Shown here: piece after piece, positions 21,720 through 34,870 of the stretch
Position numbering within the stretch: position 1 is the first letter of the stretch
Layout: every line of letters starts with the position of its first letter
Source of the DNA: Triangularia verruculosa
Lineage: Eukaryota > Ascomycota > Sordariomycetes > Sordariales > Podosporaceae
Direction: 5' to 3'
NCBI GenBank assembly: GCA_033296885.1
Contig: MU863898.1
Span: forward strand, 62,001 to 126,000
Length of the DNA stretch: 64,000 nucleotides
Made by a program: the position numbers and the translations under genes
The notes under the pieces: generated by a model
Database searches by the model: none
Told to the model about the DNA's origin: nothing
The model's input: only the letters and a program-made list of their open reading frames with translations

Positions 21720-24700
21720 CTATTTCTTGCCCTTCTTCTTGCCGGCCACCACACGAAAACCTGGGACGGCCGCTTCCTCCTTAGCCGCCTGAGCACTGCT
21801 GCTGCCCTTCTTGGCCACCTCGTTCCAGCCATTGTTGCTGACCGTTTTGGAGTCGCTGGGCATGGACACGGCTGCCGAGTTCTCGATGATGCCCTTGTCG
21901 GCCAGCTTCTTGCGACGCACAAACTCCATGGCAAAGTCCTTTCCGTTGAGAGTGTACTCGCAGCTATACACCACATCCGAGATGATGTCGGGCTGATCCA
22001 GAGGCATCTCGAGGAGAGTGTTCGTCAGACCATCGGCTACAAACACACACCGTCAGCATCACATTACAATGCAACAAACAGAACAGCTACTACTTACTAT
22101 CTTTGATGGCGCCGCGTGTCAGCTCGCGACGGACCCAATTCTTAAACTCGTCAAGTGCAAGGTTTCTGGCATCCTTGAGCGACGTCTGGACGGGCTTTGG
22201 GGTGGCCTTAGGCGCAACTGGGGTGGCCGAGGGCTTGATGCCCGTGGTGCTGGCTGACCGAATCTGGGAAGCCGGACCAGTAGGAACCTTGACCTTGCCT
22301 CCAGCCCCCACAGTGGACCATCCGCCTCCAGTGGCCGGCTGTGGCCCGGGGACGGCGTTCGCAATGCTGGCGGGCGCCGACGTCTTGCTGGCAAGATCGG
22401 CGTAGCGCTTGCCAAGGGCTGCTCCCGCGACGGCACCGGCCTGGCGATCAGCCTCCTTTGCCCTATGCTTGCGCAACTCCTCCTCACGCTGGATGTCAGC
22501 CAGAGTCTTCTTAGAGCTGGCGCTAGCCGACACAGCGGGCTTGGAAACAGCAGGCTGCTTCCAAGGGCTGCTACTGGCCGCGCTGACGGGTGAGCCGGTA
22601 CCCCAAGTACTAGTGGCAGGCAGACCAATGCTAGCAGCAGCAGCAGCCTTGTCGCGCGCCACAAGAGCCGCAGCCTCTTGCTCAAGGGCGGCACGTCTGG
22701 CGGCGGCAGCAGCCTCTTCCTTCTTGGCAGCCTTCTTGGCCTCCGCCTCCTGGATTTCCTTCAGGCTTGGGCCCTTGTGAGCCTCCGCACCTGGCTGAGG
22801 AGCCCAGGGAGCGGTAGGAGGGGGCGCAAGAGGAGCGCCTTCGGAAGAAGTGTCTGGGGTTCCAGAAGCAGACCGGTCACCGTACTGACTGGGCAGGTTG
22901 GAGGCAGGACGTTGAGCCGTGGGGGCAGCCAGTGGGGCGTTTTGCGGAGGAGGAAAAGGCATGGGAAGGCCAGAACTAGAAGGTTTCTGCGCCGATTTGG
23001 CGTTGTCAGCCTGCGTCTTACGCACCTTCTCGGTCAGAGACAACTCAGGTTGCGCCGGAGCTGCAGCCTTCTTGGTGACGACGGGTTCGGCAGGGGCTAC
23101 CGCAGTCTCGGCAACAGCAGGAGCCGGCTCAGGAGCAGCAATCGGGGCAGGGACAGGAACAGCCGCCTCCTCTTGCTTCACAACCTCCTCGATGACCTTG
23201 GACGCCTGGGCAGTAGCAGCGACCTCTTCAGCGTCACGCTCAAAGCGGAGGTCCTGGAACTGGCGAAGTCTATCCTTGAAACCCTCGGGGTCTTGCTGAA
23301 GCTGATCGACATGGGGCAGCTGGCTCTGAAGGCCACTGTCGGCAGCATTGATGGCGCCTGACTGCGAGGGAAAGATGGCGGGCAGAGCGCCTGTTGCCTG
23401 CATGTTAGCAAGCATCTGGCGCTCGCTGAGGTTCAGATCCGCAGGGAAAAGATCACCAGAGGGTCCGATGGGAGGCTGCGCCGGACCGGGTGCGATACCG
23501 GCCGCGGACTCGAAAAAAGGAGCGCCCGGGACCATGGGACCGATGGGAGGCTGAGGAGGCATGGTGATGGGGGATGTCATGCTGCCAAAGCTGGGCTGAC
23601 TCTGTAGACTGTGGATGCTGGAATGGTGCTGAAGCGTGCTTGGGACCGATGTCTGGAGGGGGAGACGAGGAAACTGAGCCATTTCCCTAGCTCTGGCATG
23701 ATACATCTGCTCTTCCTGCTTGCGGCGCTCGAGATCGTTCTGCTGGGCCGCGGTAAGGGTGCGGCCAAAGGAGGGGAAAGCATTCTGGAGAGGGGGGACA
23801 GGATCGGTCACACCGGGGCCATAGCTCCCACTGGGGGGAGCAGGGCCATGGGGAATTCCCATCTGGGGCACGAGGAATGGTTCCCTGGAATTTCCAATGC
23901 GCCGGATAAGTTGGCCGAGCGGCTCAAAGTCGCGATCCTCCAGCCGTTTAACACGAAGATCGGGAGTGAAGAAGTTAGCCTTGTACCAATCGTTCATCTC
24001 CAATCCGCTGAAGGGACCCTGGACGACTTGCTGAGGGTCCAAATACACCCAGCGCATCCTGTCTGGCATGACCATGGTTCTGGTGGAGCCGGGATCTACT
24101 CCGGCCTGGCCCGACACCAACGAAGGGCCGCCCATGGTAGGAAACGATTGCCCGGAAGCGGTGGTTGCGAGGCCCTGTTGATCCTGTTCGGGGGCAGAAA
24201 AGGGCGAACGAGTTTGGTCAGGAGTCGGGTACATATCCTCAAAGGCAGTACGGTTGCCCCGGACAGGACTAGTGCTTTCGCGGGGCAGGCCAATGGCTCC
24301 ACGGCCAATGGCACCGAGAGGATTGGTCTGGCGAAGATCGGGAATGGAATCAGCGAGCCCGTCCTGGTCGTGGGGGTGCATCTGAGCCTGCATAGCAGGC
24401 GGGAACAGAGATTCGAGCTTGCCACGGCCGAGCCTAGCGGTATTAGGAACCCCAAAGACGCCACCCAAACCACCCAAGCCAGGAGAGGGGAGATCGTTGA
24501 TGGGCCCAAAGATGCTGGATCCGAAGGGGTTGAAGGATCTGTCACGATCCGGCGTGCCAACAGGAGGCGCCGAAGGCCAGCCGCCCAGGTGATTCACAGC
24601 GGGAAAGCCCTTGGCACCAACACTAGAGGTCTGGCTTCGGTCGCTGCCGTCAAAGGGGCCAGTAGCTCCAAAAGAACGAGGAAGCGTGCTGTAGCCAGAA

Positions 24701-26216
24701 TGGACTTCAGGAGCCGAGCCTGGCTGAACAGCTCGGTTGATGTCGTGATGCTGGCGGTCTTGATGATCGTCATGCTGCTCTTCGCGACCTTCGCCCGCGG
24801 TTGGGCTGCGATAAGGGTTCGTGTCCGAAGGGCTGTTTGGGCCATGTCCATCACCACGGTCACCAATGCGTAGATTAGACATGCCAAAGTCGCCGGCGCT
24901 GCCCTTGATGGGAGTGTCAAAAACACTACCACCACGCTGGAGCTGGGCCGATGTCAGAGGCGGGCTATCGTCCTGGGCGCCGCCCAAAGCTGCGCTGCCG
25001 GATGTGCCCTCTTCCTGGTTCGTAAAAGGGTCTGTATCGGTTCGCTGCCGGGGACGCCAGCTGGCGGCATCGCTTGGCTTGGGCACCGCGCTCTCGGTCG
25101 AGTCCTTGGGGATCAAGTGCGCAAGACGGCTGCCCGAAGACGGGAACCGCTTGTCCGCAGTGGTTGGAGTGGGAATCGCAAAGCTGCCAAAGGCACCGCC
25201 CATTCCTGAGCTCGAGGTGGGGGTTCCCGGTCCCCAGAGAGAGGCAGAACCACCAAAGGCTGCCGAACCACCGGTATTGGCACGCAGTCCAAACGACTGG
25301 CTCTTGGCTGGCGTTTCCTGTAAGTTGTGATCTTCTTCAGGCTCGTCAACCATTTCCTTGACCTCGGCAGTGTTGCGGCGGGAGAACCACTCCTCCCTAG
25401 AGAAGCGGGAGGCTGTCGGGGACGCCACCGAACTGGAAGGGAAAGGGTTTGTGTCGGCCGTTTCCCTACGCCGGGTGGCGGGGCGAGAAGTCGACGGGGA
25501 GGCAAGAGGGTAGTTTGCAGTGCTGATGGACGTCTTACGACCATTGATGCCTCCCCCTTGGGGAGTATTTCCCTCCTGGGGTTGTTTCGGCTGAAGTGGC
25601 TTCATAGTCGAGTTCACATCGGTCGAGAACACAAGACGCTCCTCCTCCGTCATTTCCTCCAAGCCGATGGGCTTGACACTGCCATCTGCATCCCAACACA
25701 CGGTCGGATCCTGTGGGGTATGGCCCGAATCGCCACCCTTTCCCCACTGACGAGCAGAAGGATGGCTCCCGTTGACATGTCCTGGATTCCAATTCGGCTC
25801 AAAGAGGCTGGAGGGGTCCATCTGGCTATGCGGAAGGTTCTTGTAGATGTCGAGAAGCTCGTCCTTTGTGTATTTCGAACCGCCCGTCGTATCCGCATAG
25901 CCTGGATGGCTGCTTGAATACGAAGGCATGTCGGCAACAGAAGACTGCATTGGGTCGGCGGGGTTGGAGGCAGAGGTTGGGTTGAAGGGAGTGGTGGAGG
26001 GTCTGCGGAAAGTCCTAGTTCCATTCGAGCGCGGCCTGGAAGCGGCATATTGATTAGCCTCGAGTCAACACGGATGGTGATGGCATGTAGCATGTAGCAC
26101 TCTTACCAGTCACCGCTCCCACCAGCACGTCCCGCATCGGCTCGTCCGTTTCCTCTGGGATCTCGGGTTTGGCCGGCGGCGGCAGAGGCGAAGCTCGAGG
26201 GTAGGCCTGAAGGCAT
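21720..26216 (-). CDS. GYF-domain protein (Smy2/Syh1-like)
   Basis: Exons 26107-26216, 22098-26035 and 21720-22036 (introns 71 and 61 nt) encode 1454 residues. A tiny first exon starts MPSGLPSSFASAAAGQ and splices at DW|PRSNGTRTFRRP. The small third exon adds a conserved tail, DGLTNTLLEMPLDQPDI, ending in a basic KKKGKK. The GYF domain is at about 690-755: WVYLDPQQVVQGPFSGLEMN, then DWYKANFF where the namesake GYF triplet is changed to NFF. GYF domains bind proline-rich (PPG-phi) peptides; relatives act in mRNA surveillance, translational repression and COPII trafficking. Most of the rest is disordered, with a Glu/Ala/Lys-rich coiled segment at about 1090-1200. The middle exon alone would miss both conserved ends. 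Confidence 0.9.
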
Positions 26217-26764
26217 GATGTCTGATGTCGGTAATGCGTGGTTGATGGCTTGATGGATGAATGAGGGGGTTGGCAGATGGTGGAGGTCGAGAGTCGACAC
26301 AAAGGGCTACAGAGAACTAATCGAGATTGCTGGAGCTATCAATGGGCAGCGCTGCAGGTGGAGAGGGATGTGTTTCGTGTGCGGTCGTCGGTTTCAGCGG
26401 AAGTTGGTGACAGCGGAGATCGAATCAAGTCGAGTCGAAAGCTTTCCCGATTTTGCAAAGTTTCGAGTGGTCGTGGAAAGTCAGAATGCCGAGCTAGGCC
26501 CACCCAAGGCCTCAGCCCCGTGACCTAACCCGTGACTTTGCTGTGGGAAACAGTGGGACGCACAGTTTAGAGTTTGCATTTTTGCCCTATGCAAGCCGCA
26601 CCTCGCACCGGTCTGGCACTGTGCGTGTTTCCAACAAATGGGTTTTCTCAAATTCTCTCACTCTTTTTCTTCCCAAACTTGTGGTCCAGACACAAAAACG
26701 CGTCTCGTCATCCCCATTATGACGTGTTTATTACCGGCAATAAATATGTAGTACATAGCGTAGG
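26217..26764. other. Promoter region of the GYF gene
   Basis: About 550 nt, non-coding. It includes one ACGCGT word near 26700 of unknown meaning. Confidence 0.4.
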
Positions 26765-28086
26765 TCACCCCGACACCCTCCTCACCTGGTATTCCAGCAT
26801 CTCATTCGAAGCGCACGACCTCTCATCCGCCAGCTTTTGTGACGTCTCCAGCCCGGCCACGGGCACACGGTACTCCCACCGTGTCCCGTCACCAAGCATC
26901 TGGCTTCCGGGTAGTGGATACGGAAACGGGAGATATTCCGGCAGAAGTCCGAGCTGCCGAAGAACGGTTCCCTGGTCCCAAGCAATGTGTTCGTGGTAGA
27001 GCTTATCGCCGCGGATGTTGACAATGCTCGTCATGGGCACACTGAGCTTCCTGCCTGTAGGTGGGATTCCTGGGATTCTATTTTGTCTTTCCATCAGCAT
27101 TGCCTTTCTCTTCTCTTCGTCTCCCTCTACTTACAGCCAGTCGATGGTTCTGTTGTTGTGAGTACACTCAAACAGAAACTCGTCCACAACCCGGTCAATG
27201 CCCACGGTGCGGCTCACCAGCTCCAGCTTGGCATCGTCGGGGTTGCTGAAGATGAAGTGGTCCCGGTAGAACCTGGTCAGGTCGGCTCTCCCAATGCCGC
27301 CTGTCAGTGTCGGCACATGGTTGACATAGGGCTCGTCCACCATGGTCTTCATGGTTTCTTCCACGCTGCGGTCCTCAAACTCGAACCGTGTGTGCTCGTC
27401 CCAGATAGCCTCCAGGTCAAAGTATGGACCCTTCATTATGGGCTTCAGGAAGGACAGGCTGCGTGTGTGCGAGACGGCGGCAGCACTTGCTGAGAATGAT
27501 GCATGGGCTGGCAGAGCAAAACAGCCATCTTTTGCAGACGGGTAGGTATGGATAGTCACCCCGGGAACATCACTCTTGGGACCAACATTGCCGGGCAAGT
27601 GCGCGAGAACGGGGACAGGTGGTGCTTCGCTTGGTGACCAGCCGTAAAAGACGGCTGCTTTGATCTGAGGCACATCTTGGAGGGCTTTAATGAGATATGG
27701 GGATATGAATTCCTCGTGAAAGGCTGCGAGCAAGTGGTCAGTTTTCCTCCAGGCCGTCTTGGGTACAACATACCGATCAACCCAATCGCTTCGCCTTGAC
27801 ACTCCTTCACCTGCCCCAGCTTCTCAAGAGCCTTGACCAGCTGTTCCTTGATCTCCCACCGTCGATGAGGAGACAGCACATCGTCCAGCCTCAAATCAGC
27901 CACAGTATATCCCTCCTCGGCCCATTTCTTGCGTGGCTGGGGATCAAGAGTTTGCGTGACAGCGTCTTCGGCCAGGCTATCTTGGACATTGCGGCCAGAG
28001 ACGATGATGAGGCCAGGTCCGGTGCCCCGCCGAGAAAGCGGGGTTTGGATCCTGAGAAGCGGATAGCTCTCAACCTGGATCACCAT
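26765..28086 (-). CDS. Degenerate dienelactone-hydrolase-like domain fused to SnoaL/NTF2-like domain
   Basis: Exons 27774-28086, 27135-27723 and 26765-27077 (introns 50 and 57 nt) encode 404 residues. The first roughly 240 residues look like a dienelactone-hydrolase fold: IKAAVFYGWSP, then PVPVLAHLPGN and TIHTYPSAKDG. However, the usual nucleophile elbow (GxCxGG) is not visible, and the catalytic-histidine motif HGF is replaced by DGC. The C-terminal half is a SnoaL-like cone: VDEPYVNHVPTLTGGIG, FYRDHFIFSNPDD, then VDEFLFECTHNNRTIDWLIP. SnoaL relatives include cyclases, isomerases and hydrolases. The hydrolase half may be inactive and the SnoaL half the working domain. Substrate unknown. Confidence 0.75.
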
Positions 28087-28495
28087 GGGTTGCGCTGTTT
28101 GGCTGTGGAAGGCCCAGGCTGTTGATACAAGGTGATGCAGTTGCAGTGAGACAAGCAGTCCCTGGGTGTTTTGTTCTCTGCAGCAACGGCCTCATCCACG
28201 TGGGCAGGTCGGCTTATCGATTGCTGGGTGAGCACTTGGCGATGGTGGAACACGGCTCCATCGGCAATGGGACCCGGCTGCGCCTCAACGGCAGAGTGAC
28301 GTTTCTTTTCCATCGGACGAAGAGCCAATCGGTCCGGTACCTTTTTCATCTTTAGCGAGCCGTACACCACCTAAGGTACCGCCTGGTCTTCCGCGCCGGC
28401 ACCCTTGAGAGCCAGTTGGTGATCTGAGCTTCCTCGACAGGACAAAGTCAATTGAATTAGGTAGTGTTTATTGACGTTTCTTTGCTCGGTTACAG
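28087..28495. other. Intergenic region
   Basis: About 400 nt between the hydrolase-SnoaL gene and the membrane-protein gene. Nothing coding seen. Confidence 0.4.
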
Positions 28496-29761
28496 TTACT
28501 TCCCGGCATGCTGGCCTTGCTCTGTCCCAACCTCTAGTCTCGCTGTACTGCTCCCATCGAAGCTGTCCAAGTCCGTGTACCCATCGTTGGCTTCCAGATG
28601 CTTGCCATTGACACTCACCATTCGAAACACGGCCCCCTGATCGCACCTAAAATCAGGCCCATCCTCTTCCACGTTCAGCTTTCCCCCCTTGCTTCCCGCC
28701 GTCATCTTCGCCAAACTCCTGCTTCCATTCTGGTTGTGCGAATAACCAGCGGCAGTGGAGCCTCCGTTCTTCCAGAACTTGACCAGCGACTTCAACCACG
28801 GCACGCAGCCGCAAATGACACCCAAATGCACTTCCACCGCAGTCCAGATCCAGAGGTCGAATCCTTCCCAAGTAATGTCGTACGTCCTCTCCACCACATA
28901 CCAGATCCAGTAGAGTCGCATAATGGCACCAATGACTACGATCCCCCCGAACGAGAAGAGAACGATGAGCGCGATGCGCTGCGACAGCGGGAGACGGGCT
29001 TTGTACAGCGTCGGCAGCGGCAGAACCCAAACCAGAAAGTCGGCGACCACCGTCATGGAGGCTTGAGTGATGAGCGGCGGGCCTTCGGGAAGGCAATCTT
29101 GCTTGCTGCGCAGGATGTTCCAGTAGGAAGATGTCGGTCGGCACTGGGCGAAGAGTACGACGATGAAGGCCGAGTTGAACAAGGCAATAAACGCCATGGT
29201 GGCATCTATGGTCTCGTGTCAGCCTCATCAAATCAAGCATTGCCGAAGCCAGTCCGTAGGAGAGAGAGCCTTACGCGTGAGCTTCCTGAACCATGACCCC
29301 CGAGGCGCAAGACGCAGGTAGCTGAGCAAGATGGATATCTTCGCAAAGCTGGTCGTAAAGAGAGAGAGGGCCTGCACGGCCATGGAAACCTTGCGGTTGG
29401 CGACCATATCCTCATACCGGAGATCCCATATATGGATACTCCAACCATACAAGGAGGAAGCTAGAATGACGCAGACCGTCACCCCCGCTCCGCACAGCTG
29501 CATATCTCGTTAGTAAAAAAGAACATTCGACAAGTGAATTGCATCTGATTCGAAACATACAGCAGCAGCGACCATGAACCAATCATCGGCTTCGACCTTG
29601 CCCATGATGCTGATTCGGACGTAAAACCGGAGGACGAGTACGATGAGGGCAATGGGAAGTATGATGAGCTGGACAATGAGAAGGGCTGGACCTCGCGTCT
29701 CGGGATTCTCGTGGTTTGCTGGTGGCCAGCTGGCCCTGACTTCGGGTGGTGGTAATCTCAT
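28496..29761 (-). CDS. SAT4-type (rhodopsin-fold) integral membrane protein
   Basis: Exons 29561-29761, 29275-29497 and 28496-29205 (introns 63 and 69 nt, the first with a TACTAAC branch) encode 377 residues. Seven hydrophobic helices are visible, beginning LLIVQLIILPIALIVLVLRF, with the family marks ADDWFMVAAA after TM1 and CRPTSSYWN in the fourth to fifth loop. FDLWIWTAVEVHLGVICGC precedes the last helices. The C-terminal about 100 residues are polar. The family is large in filamentous fungi and overlaps PTH11-like receptors; no CFEM domain precedes the helices here. A surface receptor or sensor role is possible but not shown. Confidence 0.88.
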
Positions 29762-31744
29762 GGCTGCGGTTCTGGTTGATGTGTCTTGCTGTCGCCCCTC
29801 TTCGTCCCCCTATTCCTTTCAGCGTGGACCTCTTTCTTTCCCCGACCTGACGGTCGAGAAGATGATGATATTCGCGCCGGTGACCTCCCTTTCACTGGCT
29901 GGTCTGGACGTAAAGAGCGAGTGGCTGGGGTCGATGTGATGATCAGACAAGAACAGGACAGGACCGGAGGCTGGAAATGATTTTCGTCTGTAAGGCTGAA
30001 GGATCGATAAGGTATTGAAGGAATGAAACGGTAACCAAAAAGCCCAAATGAGACGAACCGTTCTTTAATGGGTTCCAGGAAGGGCCCGCCTTCATATGTC
30101 CCATTCTCTCCCTCACAGTGTCTGTTGCATTCGCAGCTTCGACTACACTACCTTGTGTAGGTAGACACACAGACACGGTCCCCCCTGGTGCCCTTCACAT
30201 CCACGCGAGAGGAGCGAGCTCCATATTAGGAAACGGAGCAAAGAAAATAACCACACTAGCGGGAAAACTGGGGGGCAAAGAGGAACAGATCCGGACGCCA
30301 ACCGGTGTCACCTTTAGACAGGCGGCTTGGCCCTCTCTGGCCGTCATCCTCCTGCCTGAGCATCGAGGATGTTGCAGCTGGCAAGCTAGCCGGTTGTGTT
30401 GGCCGTTCTCTTGCTCGTTGAGGTCGTTGGGGCAAGAACAAGGGAGATCCCCGGCGTGCATTGGCTTGAACTGCAAATGCATATCTCACTGGGTGTCGCC
30501 AGCCAAGGACCTAGCATCGGATTCTTCATTTCCCCAATGCCACAATCCCAGTGCCAACGCTTGAAGGGCAAGGTCTGTCCTGGAGTAGCGCAGCCAACAG
30601 AGATTTCCCCAAATGCCTCACATACCAACCCAGGCGGCTGGTGAGAGAGAGACGTGCCATGGTGGCAAAGAAACCCCAGAGCTGCGGGTGTCAGTCTCGA
30701 ACAGCAGCTTCCCCTTTCAGTGCCGCGACATGATGGACGGAGACCAAGGCAGCTCAACATAAAACACCACTAGATAAACTATCACACACTATAGGACAAA
30801 CCTCCCTGCTGCCAATGTGGTGTTGTGGACTAAGGGTCAACAAAAGATACGCACGGCCATCAACGACTGCAGACCGGCATTGCTGGGGACGCTCTCAATC
30901 GACCGGGCCGTTGATTGCGGTTTCTTTTTCCTGATGACCATGACCAGACTCCGCTTCTCCAGATTTTGGGCGATTTTGACACGATTTTGACAGTTTGCAC
31001 GACTCCACGCAGATCGCGGGGGGGGGGGAGAGAGACTAGAGAAAGAAGGCAAGAAGAGGTTTCTTCTCCGAGCTCGGTTCTCGCAAGGTGCCTAGGCTCC
31101 ACCGGCTCCGTCTTCACTAACGGACATTGGACCACCTTCGGGTTTGTGTATCCACCAGACCCCCAGACTTGGGACTTAGACTAGGAGCCAAAGCCCAAGG
31201 GCAGCATGAAGCAAATTCACTCAGGCCACTTCTCACGTCGAGAGCATCAACAACTCGGAAAAAGAAGAGCAAGGTCATGCATGAGATATAGCCAAGATAG
31301 GTGACGTGCGGCGACATATGCCTGATGACTGTGCAGATAGGTCCGAGGCTCGGATAATTTAACCCGTTACCAATGCTCTAGAAACGGCATACTACAAGCC
31401 TTCGTTTTTGGGACGGGAACTAGCGAGGAAACAAGGCCCAAACTGGTTCAGCTCGATGTCTGGGCGTCAAATGCACGTGGAAATCAGGGCCGGGGGCGAG
31501 GCGATGTCACCTTGACCTCGTCAAGAACGCCTACCAAACGCGGGGTAATTACCTAGCCACAGGCCGAGCTCGGTTCACCCACGGACAGTTAGACCAAAGC
31601 GAAGATGTTGGCTTCCATTTCTGCTCTCCTCCCAACATGGACTGCTGTACATGGTGAGGTCGAAAGGGACATTCGTTGTTTTGCAGATCGCTGCTGTCTT
31701 TCGATTGCCCCTGTGCACGGCTAACAGCCAAAGCTTCTCTAGCT
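29762..31744. other. Long intergenic region with no supported gene
   Basis: About 2 kb. Several short open frames exist on both strands, but none has a domain, conserved motif or convincing splice structure. It includes an 11-G run at 31018-31028 and a short direct repeat (CGATTTTGACA-like) near 30970-30990. It must hold the membrane-protein promoter. Confidence 0.45.
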
Positions 31745-33806
31745 CTACGCCTGAGAGGAAACCATCACAATCCTTCCCTCAAGCTTGGGCTTGATTGCCC
31801 TCGTCCAGCTGACCTCCCCCTCGCCGTCCTTCAGTCCCTCGGCACAGTCCCTGCCGTCATCAACTCCCACCAACCGGCACCACTTCCTGAAGAACTTGCG
31901 CATCACTCTCAGTTCTCTGTCACAATCTCTCACTTCGGTACGGTGCACGTCTTCATCCGGGGGCTCCTCGTCGGAAGAATCATCCTCTGCGCGGCCAACC
32001 AGAGGGCTAACGCTCGACCTCTGTTCTCGAAGCTTGGCAGGTGTGAAATAATCCCACCCTTTGCTTGCGTTGTCGGTGGTGCCGCTGTTTTTTTGCTTGT
32101 CTCCTGGCTGCCTGGTATCGATTGGCGAGGGTGGCAGGACTGGACAGCTGGAGGATGTCTCTTCTACCACTTTGTCCCTGATTTCACGGTTTGTTAGTAT
32201 TGGACGGGCAGCACCGCGAGCGAGATACAAGGAAGGGCACAAACCAATGTCTCGCCAGCGACGGCCCCCATCTCGTCCACTTGTTCATGACTGTCAAGGC
32301 CATAAAGTACTGCCTCAGCATGGCAGAGATCAAGATGCCATTCTCTTCGGAAACGACCTCTTCGCAGTCGCCACCCTCTGATTGAATCAGGAGGGGCTTG
32401 TATCCATCTTTTCCTCTGGCCATGTAACCTCTAGTGGCCATGACGTAGAGCCTCTCCTTGTCGAGGGGCTGACCGGCAATCTCGGCCGATAAGACTCTCG
32501 ATCCCGCCGGCAGCGAAGGGTCAAACGTGAACTTGATATTTGACACCTGCGGAAACCTCCCCTCCAAGGCTGGGTACAGGCTGACTCCGTTCTCCAACGC
32601 CTCCCAGATATTCTTGCCCGACGCCTTGATCACCACGACCGGGTCCTCAAAGGGGAAACAATCCGTCACGTCCTTGACTCTGATCGGGCCTGGCGCATAG
32701 ATCTGGTCCCCCCTTATCGTCCCCGCCGCCATCAGAGCGCAATCAGCCCCGTAATGACCCCTCATGATATCGCACACCCAGTTTCCTATATTCGACTCCC
32801 TCGTTCTGACAGTCGTGAACCTCGCATCCAAGGGCTCCGCCGTCCATCCCACCGGTTTTTCCAAGCTCTTTCTCAACTTTGCTGTCAAGCTCTCCACCAG
32901 CCTTTCCGTCTCCTGGTCCTTCTTGATGGCCCTGACAACATCCCTCCGAACGATATCCACATCCCACTTCTTGGCCGTTCCTTCCAGGTCCTGGTTCCGT
33001 CTCAGTTCGATGTAGCTGAGCTGCTTGAAATCGGCCCCCGACCTCAAGACATGGGTCCCGTTGATGTAAGAATGCGCATAGAAATGATCATGGCCGCCCA
33101 GAATCAGATCGATCATGCCGCCACCCAGATTTCTCGCCAGCTTGTTGTCGTTTGGCTCTCTCTGGTGTGTCAAGGCAATAATCACATCGGCGCCCTGCTC
33201 CTTCAGTTCCGGGACCAGCTCCCTCGCTACTTCGCTTGCTGACCGGTAGATGATGCCGGGTGGCAGAGAATTAATCGTGTCCAGCCACTCCCTCTCCCCG
33301 AGCCCAATCAGGCCGATCTTGATGCCGTTCGGGGTAGTGATCATGTGCGTCTTTTTGGCATTCCCCAGGGGAACGCCGTCTCCCAACGCCGGATCCAGCA
33401 CGTTGGCCAAAAGCCAGGGAAAGTGGCACTTGGAGGATAAATGACGAAATTGCCCGACGCCAAAGTCCAAGTCGTGGTTCCCAACGCACGCAGCCAGAGT
33501 GCCGATGCTGTTGAGGATGGGGACCATGTGCGATCCTTTTGTTATAGAGGACTCCAGCGAGGGGTTGAACACGTCGCCAGAGAACAGCGGAACGAGATCG
33601 GGGAGGCCAGGTTGGGACGGGGAGCGGTATCCGTTGACTACTGTCATGAAGCGGGAAACTCCACCCGCAGGTTCGGCGGACGAAGAGTCGAGGTGGTAGA
33701 CATCGTTGAAGTGAAGAATGCGGACGTCGGGGGGGTCGTTGACAACATCGCGGCCCGAGGCAAACGTGATGGTTGGTTCAGCAGTGGGCGTATGAGAGAC
33801 ACCCAT
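31745..33806 (-). CDS. 5'-nucleotidase/UshA-family metallophosphoesterase
   Basis: Exons 32245-33806 and 31745-32177 (67-nt intron with a perfect TACTAAC branch; GTTTGT donor) encode 664 residues, starting MGVSHTP. The N-terminal metallophosphatase domain carries the metal-ligand blocks LHFNDVYHL (31-39), LFSGDVF, GNHDLDFG (from 109) and LGGHDHF. The C-terminal nucleotidase domain includes TVRTRESNIGNWVCDIMR and AGTIRGDQIYAPGPI, typical of the substrate-specificity region. There is no signal peptide or GPI signal, so it is probably cytosolic, unlike CD73. Members hydrolyse nucleoside monophosphates or related phosphoesters. The spliced tail is acidic (EDDSSDEEPPDEDVH) and of unknown role. Confidence 0.88.
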
Positions 33807-34218
33807 CTTGGAGCTACCCAGCAATTAATTAATTATGCTTTTGGGGTGTGAGGGGGAGCTGCCGGGGGGGGTGATGGTGAGGGGTGCTATGGATGCTTTA
33901 GTGTAAGGGAGAAATGATGTCAGGCTTGGAACTAGGTGATGATGGAAACTGGCTAAAGCAAGGTACATGTACCTAACAGGACGTTGGAGGGAAACGGAAT
34001 TCCCCGCTGCGGCTGTGCCCGACCGACTGGATGGAAGTCCTGTTTCATTCAGGTCCCGGGAACATGGTTCCTTTGCCTCCAATTGACCCCCCACCCATGC
34101 AACTCAGGGTTGTGGTGGTGCGGGGCATCGTTGACTCTGGAACTACTTGAATAAATCTTTGCGACAAGCAATAATCAAGCCTGTCACGGGTCCAGAGTAA
34201 ACATCGCAGCATGCCAAT
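33807..34218. promoter_or_regulatory. Divergent promoter region
   Basis: About 410 nt between the phosphoesterase and the acetyltransferase, transcribed apart. No specific element assigned. Confidence 0.4.
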
Positions 34219-34849
34219 ATGTCCCCAGGTCCAATTGTTCGTCATGCGAGGCGTGAGGGTACGTTCTCCAACCATTGCAGATGTTCTCGTTGCAAGTACA
34301 CAATCAAGTCAGGTACCGACCAGTAACACAAAAACAGATGTCCCCGCCATCCTTGAACTGATCCGCGAACTGGCCGACTACGAGCATGAGCTTAGCAGCG
34401 TCGAAGCCACAGAGGAAAAGCTGCTTTCGACCATTGCGTTTGCGCCTTCGTCCTCCACATCAACCGCCCCTGCTGCTGAGGAAACCGAGTCAACGTCTTC
34501 TACCAGACCGGCCCGCTGTTTGGTCCTAACCAGCCCCGAAGGCACTCCCGCCGGCATCGCTCTCTACTTCTACAACTACAGCACCTGGCGCGCCCGCCCC
34601 GGTATCTACCTCGAGGACCTCTACGTCAAGCAGAGCGAGCGCAAGAAGGGCTATGGCAAAAGACTACTGGTAGAACTGGCCAAGGAGGTGGTGGACATGA
34701 ACGGAGGGCGGCTGGAGTGGAGCGTGCTTAAGTGGAATGAACCTTCCATCAAGTTCTACGAAAGTATTGGCGCCAACATGATGAGCGAGTGGGTGGGCAT
34801 GCGCGTTGATGGCGAAGGGTTGAAAAGATTGGCAACACTTTTGGATTAA
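34219..34849 (+). CDS. GNAT N-acetyltransferase (diamine/SSAT-like)
   Basis: Exons 34219-34258 and 34338-34849 give 183 residues. The 40-nt first exon reads MSPGPIVRHARRE and, after a 79-nt intron (GTACGT...CAG), continues as DVPAILELIRELADYE, the standard opening of this family. An upstream ATG at 34211 gives an unspliced frame whose first 43 residues look non-homologous, so I reject it. The acetyl-CoA loop is in LEDLYVKQSERKKGYGKRLL, and NEPSIKFYESIGA is motif B. Spermidine/spermine acetyltransferase-like enzymes share this layout, but the substrate is not certain. The stop lies only 21 nt before the stop of the convergent LYR gene. Confidence 0.87.
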
Positions 34850-34870
34850 ACAGCCTCAATGTGTTTTTTT

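Noticed and set aside
34211..34337. Unspliced start of the GNAT gene at ATG 34211
   Set aside because: It encodes non-homologous sequence; splicing from ATG 34219 yields the conserved RHARREDVPAILELI opening.
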